Shown: positions 33,701 to 42,273, numbered from the stretch's first letter. The stretch: 64,000 nucleotides of DNA from Mesorhizobium sp. (GCF_004962245.1 NZ_SUHQ01000001.1:316549-380548); one strand, 5' to 3'. A program made the numbers and translations. The notes: a model not told the origin generated them from the sequence alone.

Positions 33701-34612
33701 ATGGCCATCGGTCCTGACACCAAAGGGGTCTACACCATTGCCCCGACGCCGTTCGAGGCGGATGGCAAGATCGACTGGGAATCACTTGATTCGATGGTCG
33801 ATTTTTACGAGCGCTGCGGCGTCGATGGGATGACAATCCTCGGCATCATGGGCGAGGCCCCAAAGCTCGACGCCGGCGAATCGCTCGAGATCGTCAAGCG
33901 TATCGTGGCGCGCACTAAGCTGCCGGTCATCGTCGGCGTCTCTGCCCCTGGCTTTGCCGCCATGCGCAGCCTTGCGCGCGCCTCGATGGAGGTTGGCGCG
34001 CAAGGCGTGATGATTGCGCCGCCGCCAGCGCTGCGCACCGACGACCAGATCGTCACCTATTTCCGCAACGCATCCGAGGCAGTCGGCGAGGATGTTCCTT
34101 TCGTCCTGCAGGATTATCCGCTGACCCTCTCGGTTGTCATGACGCCGGCCGTCATCCGCCGCATCGTCACCGACAACCCGGCCTGCTTCATGCTCAAGCA
34201 CGAGGACTGGCCGGGCCTGGAGAAGATCAGTGCGCTGCGCGGCTTCCAGAAGGACGGCTCGCTGCGGGCGCTGTCCATCCTCACCGGTAATGGCGGCCTC
34301 TTCCTCGACTTCGAGATGGAGCGCGGCGCCGACGGTGCGATGACTGGCTATGCCTTCCCCGATATGCTGGTCGACGTGGTGAAACTGTCTGCCGCCGGCG
34401 AGCGCGACAAGGCGCACGATCTTTTCGACGCCCACCTGCCCTATCTGCGCTATGAGCAGCAACCCGGTGTGGGACTTGCGGTACGCAAATATGTGATGAT
34501 GAAGCGCGGTGCCATCGCGTCCGACGCCCAGCGCAAGCCGGGCAGTGCGTTGTCGGCGGCGGCCAGACAAGAGGTCGACTACCTGCTTTCGCGGCTGGAA
34601 AGTCGTGTCTAG
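33701..34612 (+). CDS. Dihydrodipicolinate synthase/N-acetylneuraminate lyase family protein
   Basis: Encodes 303 aa of the DapA/NanA TIM barrel. The Schiff-base lysine is K166 in CFMLKHEDWPG, the catalytic Tyr is Y139 in LQDYPLTL, and the substrate-carboxylate loop reads GIMGEAP (49-55) where true DapA has GTTGE. The altered loop argues against lysine biosynthesis and for an aldolase or dehydratase acting on another 2-oxo acid. An AGGAG ribosome-binding site precedes the ATG. It lies just downstream of the truncated cupin. Confidence 0.85.
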   Translation: MAIGPDTKGVYTIAPTPFEADGKIDWESLDSMVDFYERCGVDGMTILGIMGEAPKLDAGESLEIVKRIVARTKLPVIVGVSAPGFAAMRSLARASMEVGAQGVMIAPPPALRTDDQIVTYFRNASEAVGEDVPFVLQDYPLTLSVVMTPAVIRRIVTDNPACFMLKHEDWPGLEKISALRGFQKDGSLRALSILTGNGGLFLDFEMERGADGAMTGYAFPDMLVDVVKLSAAGERDKAHDLFDAHLPYLRYEQQPGVGLAVRKYVMMKRGAIASDAQRKPGSALSAAARQEVDYLLSRLESRV

Positions 34613-34880
34613 CTTTCGTCTTCAGCTTTTCGACTTTTGATCGCGGATGTGAGTCTTGACCGAGGGCGGATTGACGCCGGGTCCGGTCGGCGAACGGGCC
34701 AACGGGCGCGAGTGGCGGCCTGCAGCCACTGCATGAACGAGTTCCAGTTGAGCGGCCGATGCGCGAAGCCCGTGTTTGGCGACGTGACGGAATTTGACCG
34801 AGGCGCGAATTCCCAAGCTTTAACTCGCGGTACCTTCTGACGTATCGTGCATGTGGAGGAATCATGGCGATCGAGAGGCG

Positions 34881-35459
34881 ATGACGATACGACAGCGTCT
34901 GTTGGCTATTCTCATCACGGGCATTGGCGGCACCGCGGCGGCGGCCGCCTCGTTTGCGATGGCGGTTTACGACGCGGCCAACCCGGAGGGTGTTACCGTC
35001 GTAGCCGCCAGCGAGCCGGTGGACACCGGTCGCTGGATCGTCACGGTTCGTGAGGCGCGGGCCGGCCCGATCCCGCCAACCGGTATCGAGCCGCCGGAGC
35101 CGAAGACCTTCGTGATGGTCGAATTCGACGCCGACAACCGCTCGGCGGAAACCAACAACGTTCTCACGAGATTGCTCGCCATCGATCCGCCGGTCCCGAA
35201 CCTGCCCGATCCGATCGTCTATCTGGCGCGGGACGGCTGGGTCGCGGGCGGCATCAACCCCGGCATGCCGGAACGGATGATCGCGGCCTGGGAATGGCCG
35301 CCCGCCCTCCCCCCACCGCGCACGCTGCGGCTTCTGATCGGCAGTCAGATCTACAAGCGCCGCGATAATCTCTACGGCGCTTCCGGATGGTTCGACCTCG
35401 ACCCGGTCGCCGCCGTCGAACTGTCCGTTTCACCGGCCGCAGCGGAAGCGACGCAATGA
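34881..35459 (+). CDS. Membrane-anchored protein of unknown function, cluster gene 1
   Basis: I do not recognise a named family. Encodes 192 aa from the ATG at 34881: one N-terminal signal-anchor helix (LLAILITGIGGTAAAAASFAMAV), then about 165 mostly beta-predicted residues, recalling small telokin-like exported domains (DUF4352-type), with no cysteines. An in-frame ATG at 34851 is an alternative, and a six-codon frame at 34864-34884 with GGAGG upstream ends over the start, so translation may be coupled. It is the first of three overlapping genes for proteins of the same design. Confidence 0.7.
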   Translation: MTIRQRLLAILITGIGGTAAAAASFAMAVYDAANPEGVTVVAASEPVDTGRWIVTVREARAGPIPPTGIEPPEPKTFVMVEFDADNRSAETNNVLTRLLAIDPPVPNLPDPIVYLARDGWVAGGINPGMPERMIAAWEWPPALPPPRTLRLLIGSQIYKRRDNLYGASGWFDLDPVAAVELSVSPAAAEATQ

Positions 35460-36049
35460 TCGGCTCCATCAAGGGGCCGGCGGCGGTGCTGCTGGCTGCG
35501 GCAATGCTCTACGGGATGCAGCGCACGACACCCCTTTACAGCGACATCACCTCGCCCGTTCCTGTGACCGGCAGGCAGGGCGAAAGGGTGGACACGAGCG
35601 CCTTCGCCATCGGCGTCGCCAATGTCCATCTGGCACGGGAGGTCACGGCGTCGAGCTTCGGCCGCGACCGCACCTATACCACCTCCGGCGTCTGGGTGAT
35701 CATCGAAGCCGCAGCCGCGGCCAAGCAGGAAAGCCTGTCCCTGACATCCGCCAAGTGGCTCGGCCCGAACGGCGTGCGCCACGCGCTTAGTCAGCGCTTG
35801 TCGAGCATGCCGGGTATGCCGGGAACGGAGCGGCTGGAACCGGGCATCCCGAGGCCGATGCTGATGGCGTTCGAGGTTCCGGAAAGCCAGCTCTCCGGCG
35901 CCACCCTGCTGATCGCCCGCTCCGCCGTGACGCCGCTCGCGGAGGAAGCGTGGATCAAGATTACGGACGTGCGGGCGCAGAACATCCGGTCGACCGTGAA
36001 GCTCGGCCGGGGCAACCGGAGTCAGCCCTGGACGCTGGAGGCCCAATGA
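35456..36049 (+). CDS. Membrane-anchored protein of unknown function, cluster gene 2
   Basis: No family recognised. Encodes 197 aa; the ATG overlaps the previous stop (ATGA). It has an N-terminal helix KGPAAVLLAAAMLYGM, then a soluble domain with alternating hydrophobic strands (VWVIIEAAAAAK, MLMAFEVPESQL, ATLLIARSAVTPL). The layout of short anchor plus about 165-residue exported beta domain repeats that of gene 1, suggesting old duplication and perhaps subunits of one envelope complex. Confidence 0.7.
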   Translation: MIGSIKGPAAVLLAAAMLYGMQRTTPLYSDITSPVPVTGRQGERVDTSAFAIGVANVHLAREVTASSFGRDRTYTTSGVWVIIEAAAAAKQESLSLTSAKWLGPNGVRHALSQRLSSMPGMPGTERLEPGIPRPMLMAFEVPESQLSGATLLIARSAVTPLAEEAWIKITDVRAQNIRSTVKLGRGNRSQPWTLEAQ

Positions 36050-36585
36050 CGGCGACCGCTGCGAATGCCGGCGAACGCCGCCGCTACTGGTTCAGCATTG
36101 CGGCGCTGGCGGTCGTCCTGCCGGCCGCGATCCTGGTGCACACAGGGGACACGATTCGGGAGTGGCTGCGCGACATGCGCGATCCCATCGCCGTCGAAAG
36201 CGGGGCCTTGCAGCGTTATGCCGGGGCGGACTGGCGGCTGACCGGGCTTGCCCGCCTGCCCGGATCCCTTCCCAAGACGGCCGTCGTCCTCGCCGAATTC
36301 GAGGCGACCGTCGACGATCCGGCGCAGCTTGCGGAAAATCGGTGCCAGGTCGCCCTGACGGACGATCGGGGCCGCCGCTGGCAGCCGGCCTTCCTGCCCG
36401 AGAGCGCGGTGCACAAGGCGAAGCCGGCAGCCGCGGACAAACCGCATTGCGGCCTGTTCGAGGGGACCAGCACCGGCGATACGATCATGATGGCCGAGAG
36501 CTTCGTCGTTCCAGAAGACGCGAAGAGCCTCGCGCTTTCCGTATCCCTCTCCGGGGCCTTGCCCGCCTATCTGCTCTTCAGGTAG
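36046..36585 (+). CDS. Membrane-anchored protein of unknown function, cluster gene 3
   Basis: No family recognised. Encodes 179 aa; ATGA overlap with gene 2. The N-terminal helix is RYWFSIAALAVVLPAAILVH, followed by a soluble domain with two cysteines (ENRCQVALTDDRG and KPHCGLFEG) that could form a disulfide outside the cytoplasm, and strand-rich VVPEDAKSLALSVSLSG near the end. The last eight bases overlap the end of the convergent gene on the minus strand. Confidence 0.7.
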   Translation: MTATAANAGERRRYWFSIAALAVVLPAAILVHTGDTIREWLRDMRDPIAVESGALQRYAGADWRLTGLARLPGSLPKTAVVLAEFEATVDDPAQLAENRCQVALTDDRGRRWQPAFLPESAVHKAKPAAADKPHCGLFEGTSTGDTIMMAESFVVPEDAKSLALSVSLSGALPAYLLFR

Positions 36586-37828
36586 CAACCGGCCGCGTCC
36601 GCGTCGCCACCGCGTGTTCGAGCACCGCCGCCAGGAGGGCGATGCGCACGGCGTCGAGCAGGATGCCGCCGTCGAGATCGCTCGGGCTGCCGATGAACAC
36701 GCTCATGACGCCGACAACAACCTGCCAGGTGGAGAGATCGTAGGGGCCGAGCGTGCGCGTCGCCCCGTACCACAGCCAGGCGCCGAGCCAGTTGAGCGCG
36801 CGATAGGTGACGATGAAGGTGATGAGCGTCGCAAGCCCAGCGCTGAGCGTCAGCGTCAGGCAGGTCCAGACCGGCCGGTAGCGCGCGCGGTAACCGCCGA
36901 CGAAATGGGCGGCGAAATCACGCAGCCATATCCGCCAGGTCGTGGCGCGCGAGGGCGCGGCGGGCGCGGGCGCGGTTGCGGGCGACAGATCGTAGCCGTT
37001 GATGATCGCTGCCATGACCAGCCAGATCATCGGCAGGAGTGCGTAGAAGAAGAGGTTCTGCGCCTGCTCGAAGACACTCGGCTGTCGGAACTCGACCGGC
37101 GTGAAGCCTTCTGCCGCGTGGGCCGTCATCGACAATGACGGCAGGCTCATGCTCAGCTCCTCCAGCAACGAGCCCGCCCCGAGCCACCTGATGAAGTCGT
37201 CCTTCCAGATATCGAGGGCGTAGAGGCCGATGAATATCCCGCTTGCGTCCGCCGCCACGATCACGAGGCGCCACCAGGGCGCTTGCGAGCGGTCGTTCAT
37301 ACGCTTGGCCGCCCAGCGGATCGCCCAGCAGGCGACAATCGAGGCGATCAGGCCGCGCGACTGCAAGAGCTCGAAGATCTGGAGCTTCTCGCCGAATGCC
37401 ACGCGGTCGAGCGCCAGCCGCGAATACTCCCGCACCGTGTCGCCGAGAAAGCCCCACGCTGCGTAATAGGCGAAGAAAGGCAGAATCACCGCCGCCGTGA
37501 CCGCCAGCATATGGTCCCCGCCCCTCAGCCAGCCCGCGCCCTTCGCCGTGCCGGCCGGCGCCCGCCGCAGCGCGGCCAAGGCAGGCAGACCCGACCGCAA
37601 CACAGCGAACATCGTCACCACGACCAGCAGTTTCGCCAGCACCACGAGCGAGAGCATGAGCATCCCGCCCAGCGGGTGCTGAAAGCCCACCGTCACCGCC
37701 GCCTCCAGCAGAAGGTCGCGCGCGATATACCCGATGGCGCCGACGAGAAGGAGTTGTGGCCAGTAGCGGGCGAGAAGGCAGGCCGTCAGCGCGAGCGGCC
37801 GGACGATGTCCTCGATCATGGTCGTCAT
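36578..37828 (-). CDS. Polytopic membrane protein of unknown function, cluster gene 4
   Basis: No family recognised. Encodes 416 aa with about eight to nine helices, for example near residues 15-40, 52-78, 105-128, 160-176, 188-206, 268-293, 330-362 and 370-386. Aromatic and basic residues flank them, and a large loop lies near 208-262. The gene converges on the three anchored-protein genes and their coding ends overlap by eight bases, so transcripts from both strands are complementary at their 3' ends. The pairing suggests one envelope system, but this is only linkage. Confidence 0.7.
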   Translation of the reverse strand: MTTMIEDIVRPLALTACLLARYWPQLLLVGAIGYIARDLLLEAAVTVGFQHPLGGMLMLSLVVLAKLLVVVTMFAVLRSGLPALAALRRAPAGTAKGAGWLRGGDHMLAVTAAVILPFFAYYAAWGFLGDTVREYSRLALDRVAFGEKLQIFELLQSRGLIASIVACWAIRWAAKRMNDRSQAPWWRLVIVAADASGIFIGLYALDIWKDDFIRWLGAGSLLEELSMSLPSLSMTAHAAEGFTPVEFRQPSVFEQAQNLFFYALLPMIWLVMAAIINGYDLSPATAPAPAAPSRATTWRIWLRDFAAHFVGGYRARYRPVWTCLTLTLSAGLATLITFIVTYRALNWLGAWLWYGATRTLGPYDLSTWQVVVGVMSVFIGSPSDLDGGILLDAVRIALLAAVLEHAVATRTRPVAT

Positions 37829-38025
37829 GGCCTATGCTTAGCGGGGTGAAAGCGGCCTCTCAACGCGCGGCCCGTTCAGATTTCGACATCCGCTTTCATA
37901 AACCGTGTGACGAAGGAGACGCCTTAAGTGGGCCGGATTCGGCGGCGGTCGAGAACAGTGCGAAAAGGCAGTCCGCGCGGGCTGCCGGCCGACGCTCGAT
38001 ATCCAATGTGGGCATTTCTCGAGAA

Positions 38026-38085
38026 AACCGGTTGCAATACAGGATCGGTTGTGCGAAAAAACATAACCGATTGCATTTCGCAATC
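38026..38085 (+). promoter_or_regulatory. Repeated CCGGTTGCAA-like sites upstream of the DHFR-like gene
   Basis: Three related words, CCGGTTGCAA (near 38028), TCGGTTGTGC (near 38045) and CCGATTGCAT (near 38067), are spaced 17 and 22 bases apart. The third overlaps an inverted repeat GATTGC-N5-GCAATC (38069-38085). The sites sit 20-80 bases before the ATG at 38108, a plausible operator region; no regulator gene is adjacent. Confidence 0.35.
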
Positions 38086-38107
38086 AGTCATTCGGAAGGA
38101 GTTTAGC

Positions 38108-38749
38108 ATGACCAAACTTCGCGTTGGCAATTTCAGCCTGTCACTCGATGGCTACGGTGCCGGTCCCGACCAGAGCCCCGACAATCCGCTGGGCGTCGGC
38201 GGCGAGGCCCTGCACGATTGGTTTATCCCGACCCGCACATTTCAGCGGGTGCACGGAAAAAAAGACGGCACGGCAGGTGTCGACGACGAGTTCGCGGCGC
38301 GCGCTCACAGGAATGTCGGCGCGTGGATCATGGGCCGAAACATGTTCGGGCCGATTCGCGGATCTTGGCCCGACGAAAATTGGAAGGGATGGTGGGGTGA
38401 CAATCCGCCCTTCCACTGCCCCGTCTTCGTGCTGACCCACCATGAACGCGCGCCGATCACCATGGAGGGCGGCACAACCTTCCACTTCGTAACCGACGGC
38501 ATCGAAGCAGCGCTGGAGCGCACGGTCCAGGCCGCCAACGGTAAGGATGTGCTGATCGGCGGGGGAGTGGCGACTGTCCGGCAATATCTGCGCGCCGGGC
38601 TTATCGACGAGATGCACCTTGCGATCTCCCCGCTGCTTCTCGGCTCTGGCGAACACCTCTTCGCCGATATCGATACCACCAGCCTCGGCTATCGCTGCAC
38701 CGACCACGTTCCCACGCATAACGCCACCCATGTCGTGCTGACCAAATAG
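38108..38749 (+). CDS. Dihydrofolate reductase-like (RibD C-terminal domain) protein
   Basis: Encodes 213 aa from the ATG at 38108, with AAGGAG seven bases upstream; longer in-frame starts lack this site. The RibD C-terminal/DHFR-like fold is recognisable from FSLSLDGYGAG (about 8-18), WIMGRNMFG, VFVLTHHER and the NADPH-site GGGVATVRQYLRAGLIDEMHL. These stand-alone proteins are NADPH-dependent reductases of unknown substrate, not the essential folate enzyme. Transcribed alone. Confidence 0.85.
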   Translation: MTKLRVGNFSLSLDGYGAGPDQSPDNPLGVGGEALHDWFIPTRTFQRVHGKKDGTAGVDDEFAARAHRNVGAWIMGRNMFGPIRGSWPDENWKGWWGDNPPFHCPVFVLTHHERAPITMEGGTTFHFVTDGIEAALERTVQAANGKDVLIGGGVATVRQYLRAGLIDEMHLAISPLLLGSGEHLFADIDTTSLGYRCTDHVPTHNATHVVLTK

Positions 38750-38849
38750 GAGCGGAAAGCGGTCAAGCTGGAAGCGCCGAGCATTGGTCAAACGCTCGGC
38801 GGCATGCTGACTTCAAACCTGCTGTCGGCTCAGCTTATGAGCGAATGTT

Positions 38850-39497
38850 TCAGCTGGTTGATGGGGCATTGATCGCAAATTGCGCGGCGAAAGCCCGGAT
38901 ATAAGCGGGCCGAGCTTCCCCGCGAGCTACATAGGCAGCCAAGTTTTGATATTCGTCCAAAATGCCTGACATTCTTAGTCGCAGCAGCACTGATACCATC
39001 AATAAATCGCCGGCGCTGAACGCATCATCGAGCCAGTCGGCGACGCCTAAGTGAGCCGAGAGTTTGTCCAGCCGAGCGCGAACACGATCCTTTACCAACG
39101 GCAAGCGCTCCTCGCTCCAAGACTTGTCACCTTCGAATATTTTTGCCGTCGTTAATTCGAGGATGGGCGGCTCGACGGTGTTAAGTGCGGCAAACATCCA
39201 CGTGATCGCCCGCGCCCGCGCATCGCGATCCTTCGGCAGCAGGCCCGCATGCTGCTCAGCAAGATGAAAGACGATCGAGCCAGTCTCGAACAGCGAGAGA
39301 GAACCTTCCTCATAGGTGGGGATCTGGCCGAAGGGATGGATGGCCAGATGGCCAGGCGCCTTCATCTCTGCGAAGGAAACAAGACGAACCTCATAGGGCT
39401 GACCGACTTCTTCGAGCGCCCAGCGAACGCGCGTATCGCGCGCCAGTCCCTTGCCGCCATCGGGCGATCGTTCAAATGCTGTGATAGTGATTGTCAT
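38850..39497 (-). CDS. Glutathione S-transferase family protein
   Basis: Encodes 215 aa. The N-terminal thioredoxin-like domain includes VRWALEEVGQPYEVRLVSF, cis-Pro in FGQIPTYEEGSLSLFETGSIVFHLAE and the glutathione-binding Glu-Thr/Ser pair. The all-helical C-terminal domain follows from about residue 90 (ITWMFAALNTVEPPIL) and contains DDAFSAGDLLMVSVL. It is a soluble glutathione-dependent detoxification-type enzyme; substrate unknown. Transcribed alone on the minus strand. Confidence 0.87.
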   Translation of the reverse strand: MTITITAFERSPDGGKGLARDTRVRWALEEVGQPYEVRLVSFAEMKAPGHLAIHPFGQIPTYEEGSLSLFETGSIVFHLAEQHAGLLPKDRDARARAITWMFAALNTVEPPILELTTAKIFEGDKSWSEERLPLVKDRVRARLDKLSAHLGVADWLDDAFSAGDLLMVSVLLRLRMSGILDEYQNLAAYVARGEARPAYIRAFAAQFAINAPSTS

Positions 39498-40000
39498 CGC
39501 ATCCGTTTCCTCGCTTGGGCGAATTTCTTCGGCTTCCTATCGTGAACGACGAATGAGTCTCCCGGAAATCGACATCGGTCTTGAACTATTTTCATCGCTG
39601 GGCGCAGATCGCGAATGCCCGCTTCCGATCAAAGGGCGTGATAGCGCGGTGGCCAATTCCGCAAGGCCGCGCGTAGGGCTGCCTTGTTCCATTGTCCGCT
39701 TTTTGCGAGCTTGCACCCTGACGACCGAGGACCTTCCACCAATTTCGGTCAATCCTGATTTATGGGTTCACGTCCTAGTCGGCCGCGGGAAGACGCGACC
39801 GCTCAGTATCTGAACGTCGGCTCCAGCAACGGATCGCCGGCTTCCTAATCGGCCACTTGCGAGGAGCTGAATTACCGTCTGGACGATGCGTTACGCACCT
39901 GACCGTCCAGCATCACGGCTTGTATCGCGATATGCATCGCAACCCCTCCACAGCCTGGCTTAGGCTATAAAGGTAAGGAACTGAAATTGTTCGATACTTA
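39498..40000. other. 503-bp intergenic region between the GST gene and tRNA-Leu
   Basis: No gene with convincing support. Several short frames exist on both strands without family resemblance. A 21-codon frame on the minus strand (39872-39937) has a good GGAGGGG site but no helix or motif, so I do not call it. No copy of the tRNA 3' end was noticed here, which argues against a simple integration site. Confidence 0.5.
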
Positions 40001-40085
40001 TGGTGCGGTCGAGAAGACTCGAACTTCCACGGGTTGCCCCACAGCGACCTCAACGCTGCGCGTCTACCAATTCCGCCACGACCGC
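40001..40085 (-). tRNA. tRNA-Leu (anticodon GAG)
   Basis: An 85-nt cloverleaf on the minus strand: acceptor GCGGTCG pairing with CGACCGC, D-arm with GCGGAATTGGTAGACGC, anticodon stem CAGCG/CGCTG with loop TTGAGGT (anticodon GAG, reading CUC and CUU), a long variable arm (GGGGCAACCC) and TTCGAGTC in the T-arm. The long variable arm identifies a class II leucine tRNA. The 3' CCA is encoded at 40001-40003. Confidence 0.95.
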
Positions 40086-40266
40086 ACGTGGTAGGAGCCG
40101 GAACGAACCGGCTCGCGGCGTGTAGCAAATCGTTTCCGGCGAAACAAGGGCGCGTCGCGCAATAATTGCCGGGGATTCGGCATAACCCTCCAAAGGGTTG
40201 GAACACGCTCGGAACTGGACGTTTCGGCCGATTGCCGCCATATGTGAAAGCGACACGAGATACGCC

Positions 40267-41010
40267 ATGACAGAACGCAGCCAGATCGCCACGTCGTTCC
40301 TGCCCCTGCCCGGTTCGGCGCCGGTCGAATGGCGGATCGAACCCGGCCTCACCGCCTATCCGGAGGCGCTTGCCGTGATGGAGGCGCGTGCCGAAGCGAT
40401 CCGAAGCGGCGCCGCCGGCGAGATGGTCTGGCTGGTCGAGCACCCGCCGCTCTACACGGCCGGCACCAGCGCCCGCATCGAAGACCTGATCGAGCCGGAC
40501 CGTTTCCCGGTGTTCGCGGCCGGACGCGGCGGCGAGTACACCTATCATGGGCCAGGCCAGCGGGTCGCTTATGTGATGCTCGACCTGAAGCGGCGGCGCG
40601 AGGATGTCCGCGCCTTCGTCGCCGCACTTGAACAATGGATCATCGGCACGCTCGCCGCCTTCAACGTGCGCGGCGAACGGCGCGAGGATCGTGTCGGCGT
40701 CTGGGTGGCGCGGCCGGATCGCCCCACCCTGGCCGACGGGTCGCTCGCCGAGGACAAGATCGCCGCCATCGGCATCAGACTGAGGCGCTGGGTGAGCTTT
40801 CACGGTATCGCCATCAATGTCGATCCGGATCTCAGCCACTTCAGCGGCATCGTGCCGTGCGGCGTGCAGGATCACGGCGTCACCAGTCTCGTCGATCTCG
40901 GCCTGCCCGTAGGGATGGCCGACCTCGACCTCGCGCTGAAATTCGCCTTCGAGGACGTCTTCGGACCCGCGGCACCTTTGCTTACCGAAACGGCCCGCAA
41001 GGCTGGCTGA
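40267..41010 (+). CDS. lipB: Octanoyltransferase LipB
   Basis: Encodes 247 aa from the ATG at 40267. Signature elements: [21 protein letters not shown] (about 87-107), the lysine K164 in [24 protein letters not shown] and the thioester Cys 198 in [15 protein letters not shown]. LipB moves octanoyl from acyl carrier protein to lipoyl domains of 2-oxoacid dehydrogenases and the glycine cleavage H protein. It is the only gene on its strand here, with lolD on the other side of a 582-base gap that contains the small SOS-type gene. Confidence 0.95.
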   Translation: MTERSQIATSFLPLPGSAPVEWRIEPGLTAYPEALAVMEARAEAIRSGAAGEMVWLVEHPPLYTAGTSARIEDLIEPDRFPVFAAGRGGEYTYHGPGQRVAYVMLDLKRRREDVRAFVAALEQWIIGTLAAFNVRGERREDRVGVWVARPDRPTLADGSLAEDKIAAIGIRLRRWVSFHGIAINVDPDLSHFSGIVPCGVQDHGVTSLVDLGLPVGMADLDLALKFAFEDVFGPAAPLLTETARKAG

Positions 41011-41148
41011 ACCTCATCTGGGCCAGCAGCTCGAATTAGCTGCGCGGATACAGACCAGGCCCGTAGTCATGGATGGCGAAGACCGCCAGTGGCGTACCGG
41101 TCATCCGGCTTCAGCCCATGCGCGGCTTCACCGCCCTACCCATCGTCC

Positions 41149-41235
41149 TCACATCGCTCCGATCCAGATCGCCATGGAAATGAGAAACGTGCTCATGCAC
41201 ACCAGCGACACGACATCCTGAACAAGACCAGTCAT
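41149..41235 (-). CDS. Small single-helix membrane protein with LexA-controlled promoter (SidA-like candidate)
   Basis: A 28-residue protein read from the minus strand: MTGLVQDVVSLVCMS followed by a hydrophobic stretch ending MAIWIGAM, so nearly the whole chain after residue 4 forms one membrane helix. The ribosome-binding site AGGAGAGAG sits five bases before the ATG at 41235, stronger than most in the window. Its promoter is overlaid by overlapping LexA boxes at 41258-41283. Caulobacter SidA, an SOS-induced division inhibitor acting on FtsW, has the same size and topology. I know of no sequence match, so the function is inferred from architecture and regulation. Too short for ordinary gene finders. 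Confidence 0.72.
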   Translation of the reverse strand: MTGLVQDVVSLVCMSTFLISMAIWIGAM

Positions 41236-41257
41236 AACTCTCTCCTGTTTTCAGTAT

Positions 41258-41283
41258 GTTCGTATTTTGTTCTAATTTTGTTC
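41258..41283 (-). promoter_or_regulatory. Two overlapping LexA (SOS) boxes within the small-gene promoter
   Basis: On the plus strand GTTC occurs at 41258-41261, 41269-41272 and 41280-41283, each pair separated by exactly seven AT-rich bases. This gives two overlapping copies of the alphaproteobacterial LexA operator GTTC-N7-GTTC, seen as GAAC-N7-GAAC on the gene's strand. The array covers the spacer and -10 of the predicted promoter for the 28-codon gene, the expected place for repression. Confidence 0.82.
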
Positions 41284-41292
41284 GATTGTCAA
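41264..41292 (-). promoter_or_regulatory. Predicted sigma70-type promoter of the small SOS gene
   Basis: On the minus strand a perfect -35 TTGACA (41292-41287) is followed after 17 bases by CAAAAT (41269-41264) as a -10, four of six matches. Transcription would start about 20-25 bases before the ribosome-binding site, leaving a short leader. Confidence 0.6.
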
Positions 41293-41592
41293 CGACCACA
41301 ATCCGAGCCTGCCGGGAAATTCCGGGCGATCGGTTCGGCACGGTTAAGGAAAGGTTGAGGGGCGGATTTCCGCCATTTCGGCGCCGGCTGCGCGTGGAGA
41401 AAAGGTGGCCAGACGGCATGCCGATGATCAGCCTGTGTATCGAGATTCAGGCCAGGCTGTGTCGGAGTCGAAGACGGGCGCGAAGCGACCAGACTGGATG
41501 GTCCCGAGAACCGGCGGACATCGGGTCCGTGAGTATCGGAAGCGCAGGAAACCGCCATTCGGAGGCCGGCCTCACCTGAGATATCGATACAC

Positions 41593-42273
41593 CTAAAGCG
41601 GGACCACCTTGCCGTCGGCCAGCGTGACGCGACGGTCCATGCGCGAGGCAAGCTCGTGATTATGGGTCGCGATCAGCGCCGCAAGGCCCGATTGCCGGAC
41701 CAGCGCACCCAATGCCTCGAACACATAGGAGGCGGTGACCGGGTCGAGGTTGCCGGTCGGCTCGTCGGCAAGCAACACCAGTGGCGCGTTGGCGACGGCG
41801 CGCGCGATGGCGACGCGCTGCTGCTCGCCGCCGGACAATTCGGACGGCCGGTGCTGCGCGCGCTTGCCGATCTGCATGTAGTCGAGCAGTTGCGCCGAAC
41901 GTTCGGCAGCCTCCTGGCGCGTCAGCCCTTTTATCAGCTGCGGCATCATGATGTTTTCCAGCGCCGTGAACTCCGGCAGCAGGTGATGGAACTGATAGAC
42001 GAAGCCGACATCGTTGCGGCGGATCGCCGTGCGTTCGTCGTCGGAAAGCCGGCCGCAGGCGCGGCCGGCCAGGATCACGTCGCCGGCGTCCGGCCGCTCC
42101 AGCAGCCCAGCGGTGTGCAGCAGCGTCGATTTGCCGGTTCCCGAAGGCGCCACCAGCGCCACGATCTCGCCGCGCTTCAGCGAAAAATCGGCGCCTTTGA
42201 GAATGGTGAGCTTGCGCGGCCCCTGGACATAGTGCCGCTCGACGCTCTTCAGCTCGATAATGGCCTCGGTCAT
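41593..42273 (-). CDS. lolD: Lipoprotein-releasing system ATP-binding protein LolD
   Basis: Encodes 226 aa from the ATG at 42273, overlapping the lolC stop as ATGA. Walker A reads APSGTGKST (42-50; Ala replaces the usual first Gly), then [15 protein letters not shown] (Q-loop), [14 protein letters not shown] (signature) and [11 protein letters not shown] (Walker B). It powers the inner-membrane LolCDE complex that extracts lipoproteins for transfer to LolA. It is the last gene of proS-lolC-lolD. Confidence 0.93.
   Translation of the reverse strand: MTEAIIELKSVERHYVQGPRKLTILKGADFSLKRGEIVALVAPSGTGKSTLLHTAGLLERPDAGDVILAGRACGRLSDDERTAIRRNDVGFVYQFHHLLPEFTALENIMMPQLIKGLTRQEAAERSAQLLDYMQIGKRAQHRPSELSGGEQQRVAIARAVANAPLVLLADEPTGNLDPVTASYVFEALGALVRQSGLAALIATHNHELASRMDRRVTLADGKVVPL

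Noticed and set aside
33701..34612. DapA of lysine biosynthesis
   Set aside because: The GTTGE motif is replaced by GIMGE and the context is catabolic, so only the superfamily assignment is kept.
39872..39937. 21-codon minus-strand frame with a GGAGGGG site downstream of tRNA-Leu
   Set aside because: Good spacing but no promoter, helix or motif, and one strong SD-like match is expected by chance in this length of intergenic DNA.
39498..40085. tRNA-Leu as integration site of a genomic island
   Set aside because: I found no second copy of the tRNA 3' end, no integrase gene and no compositional shift next to it.
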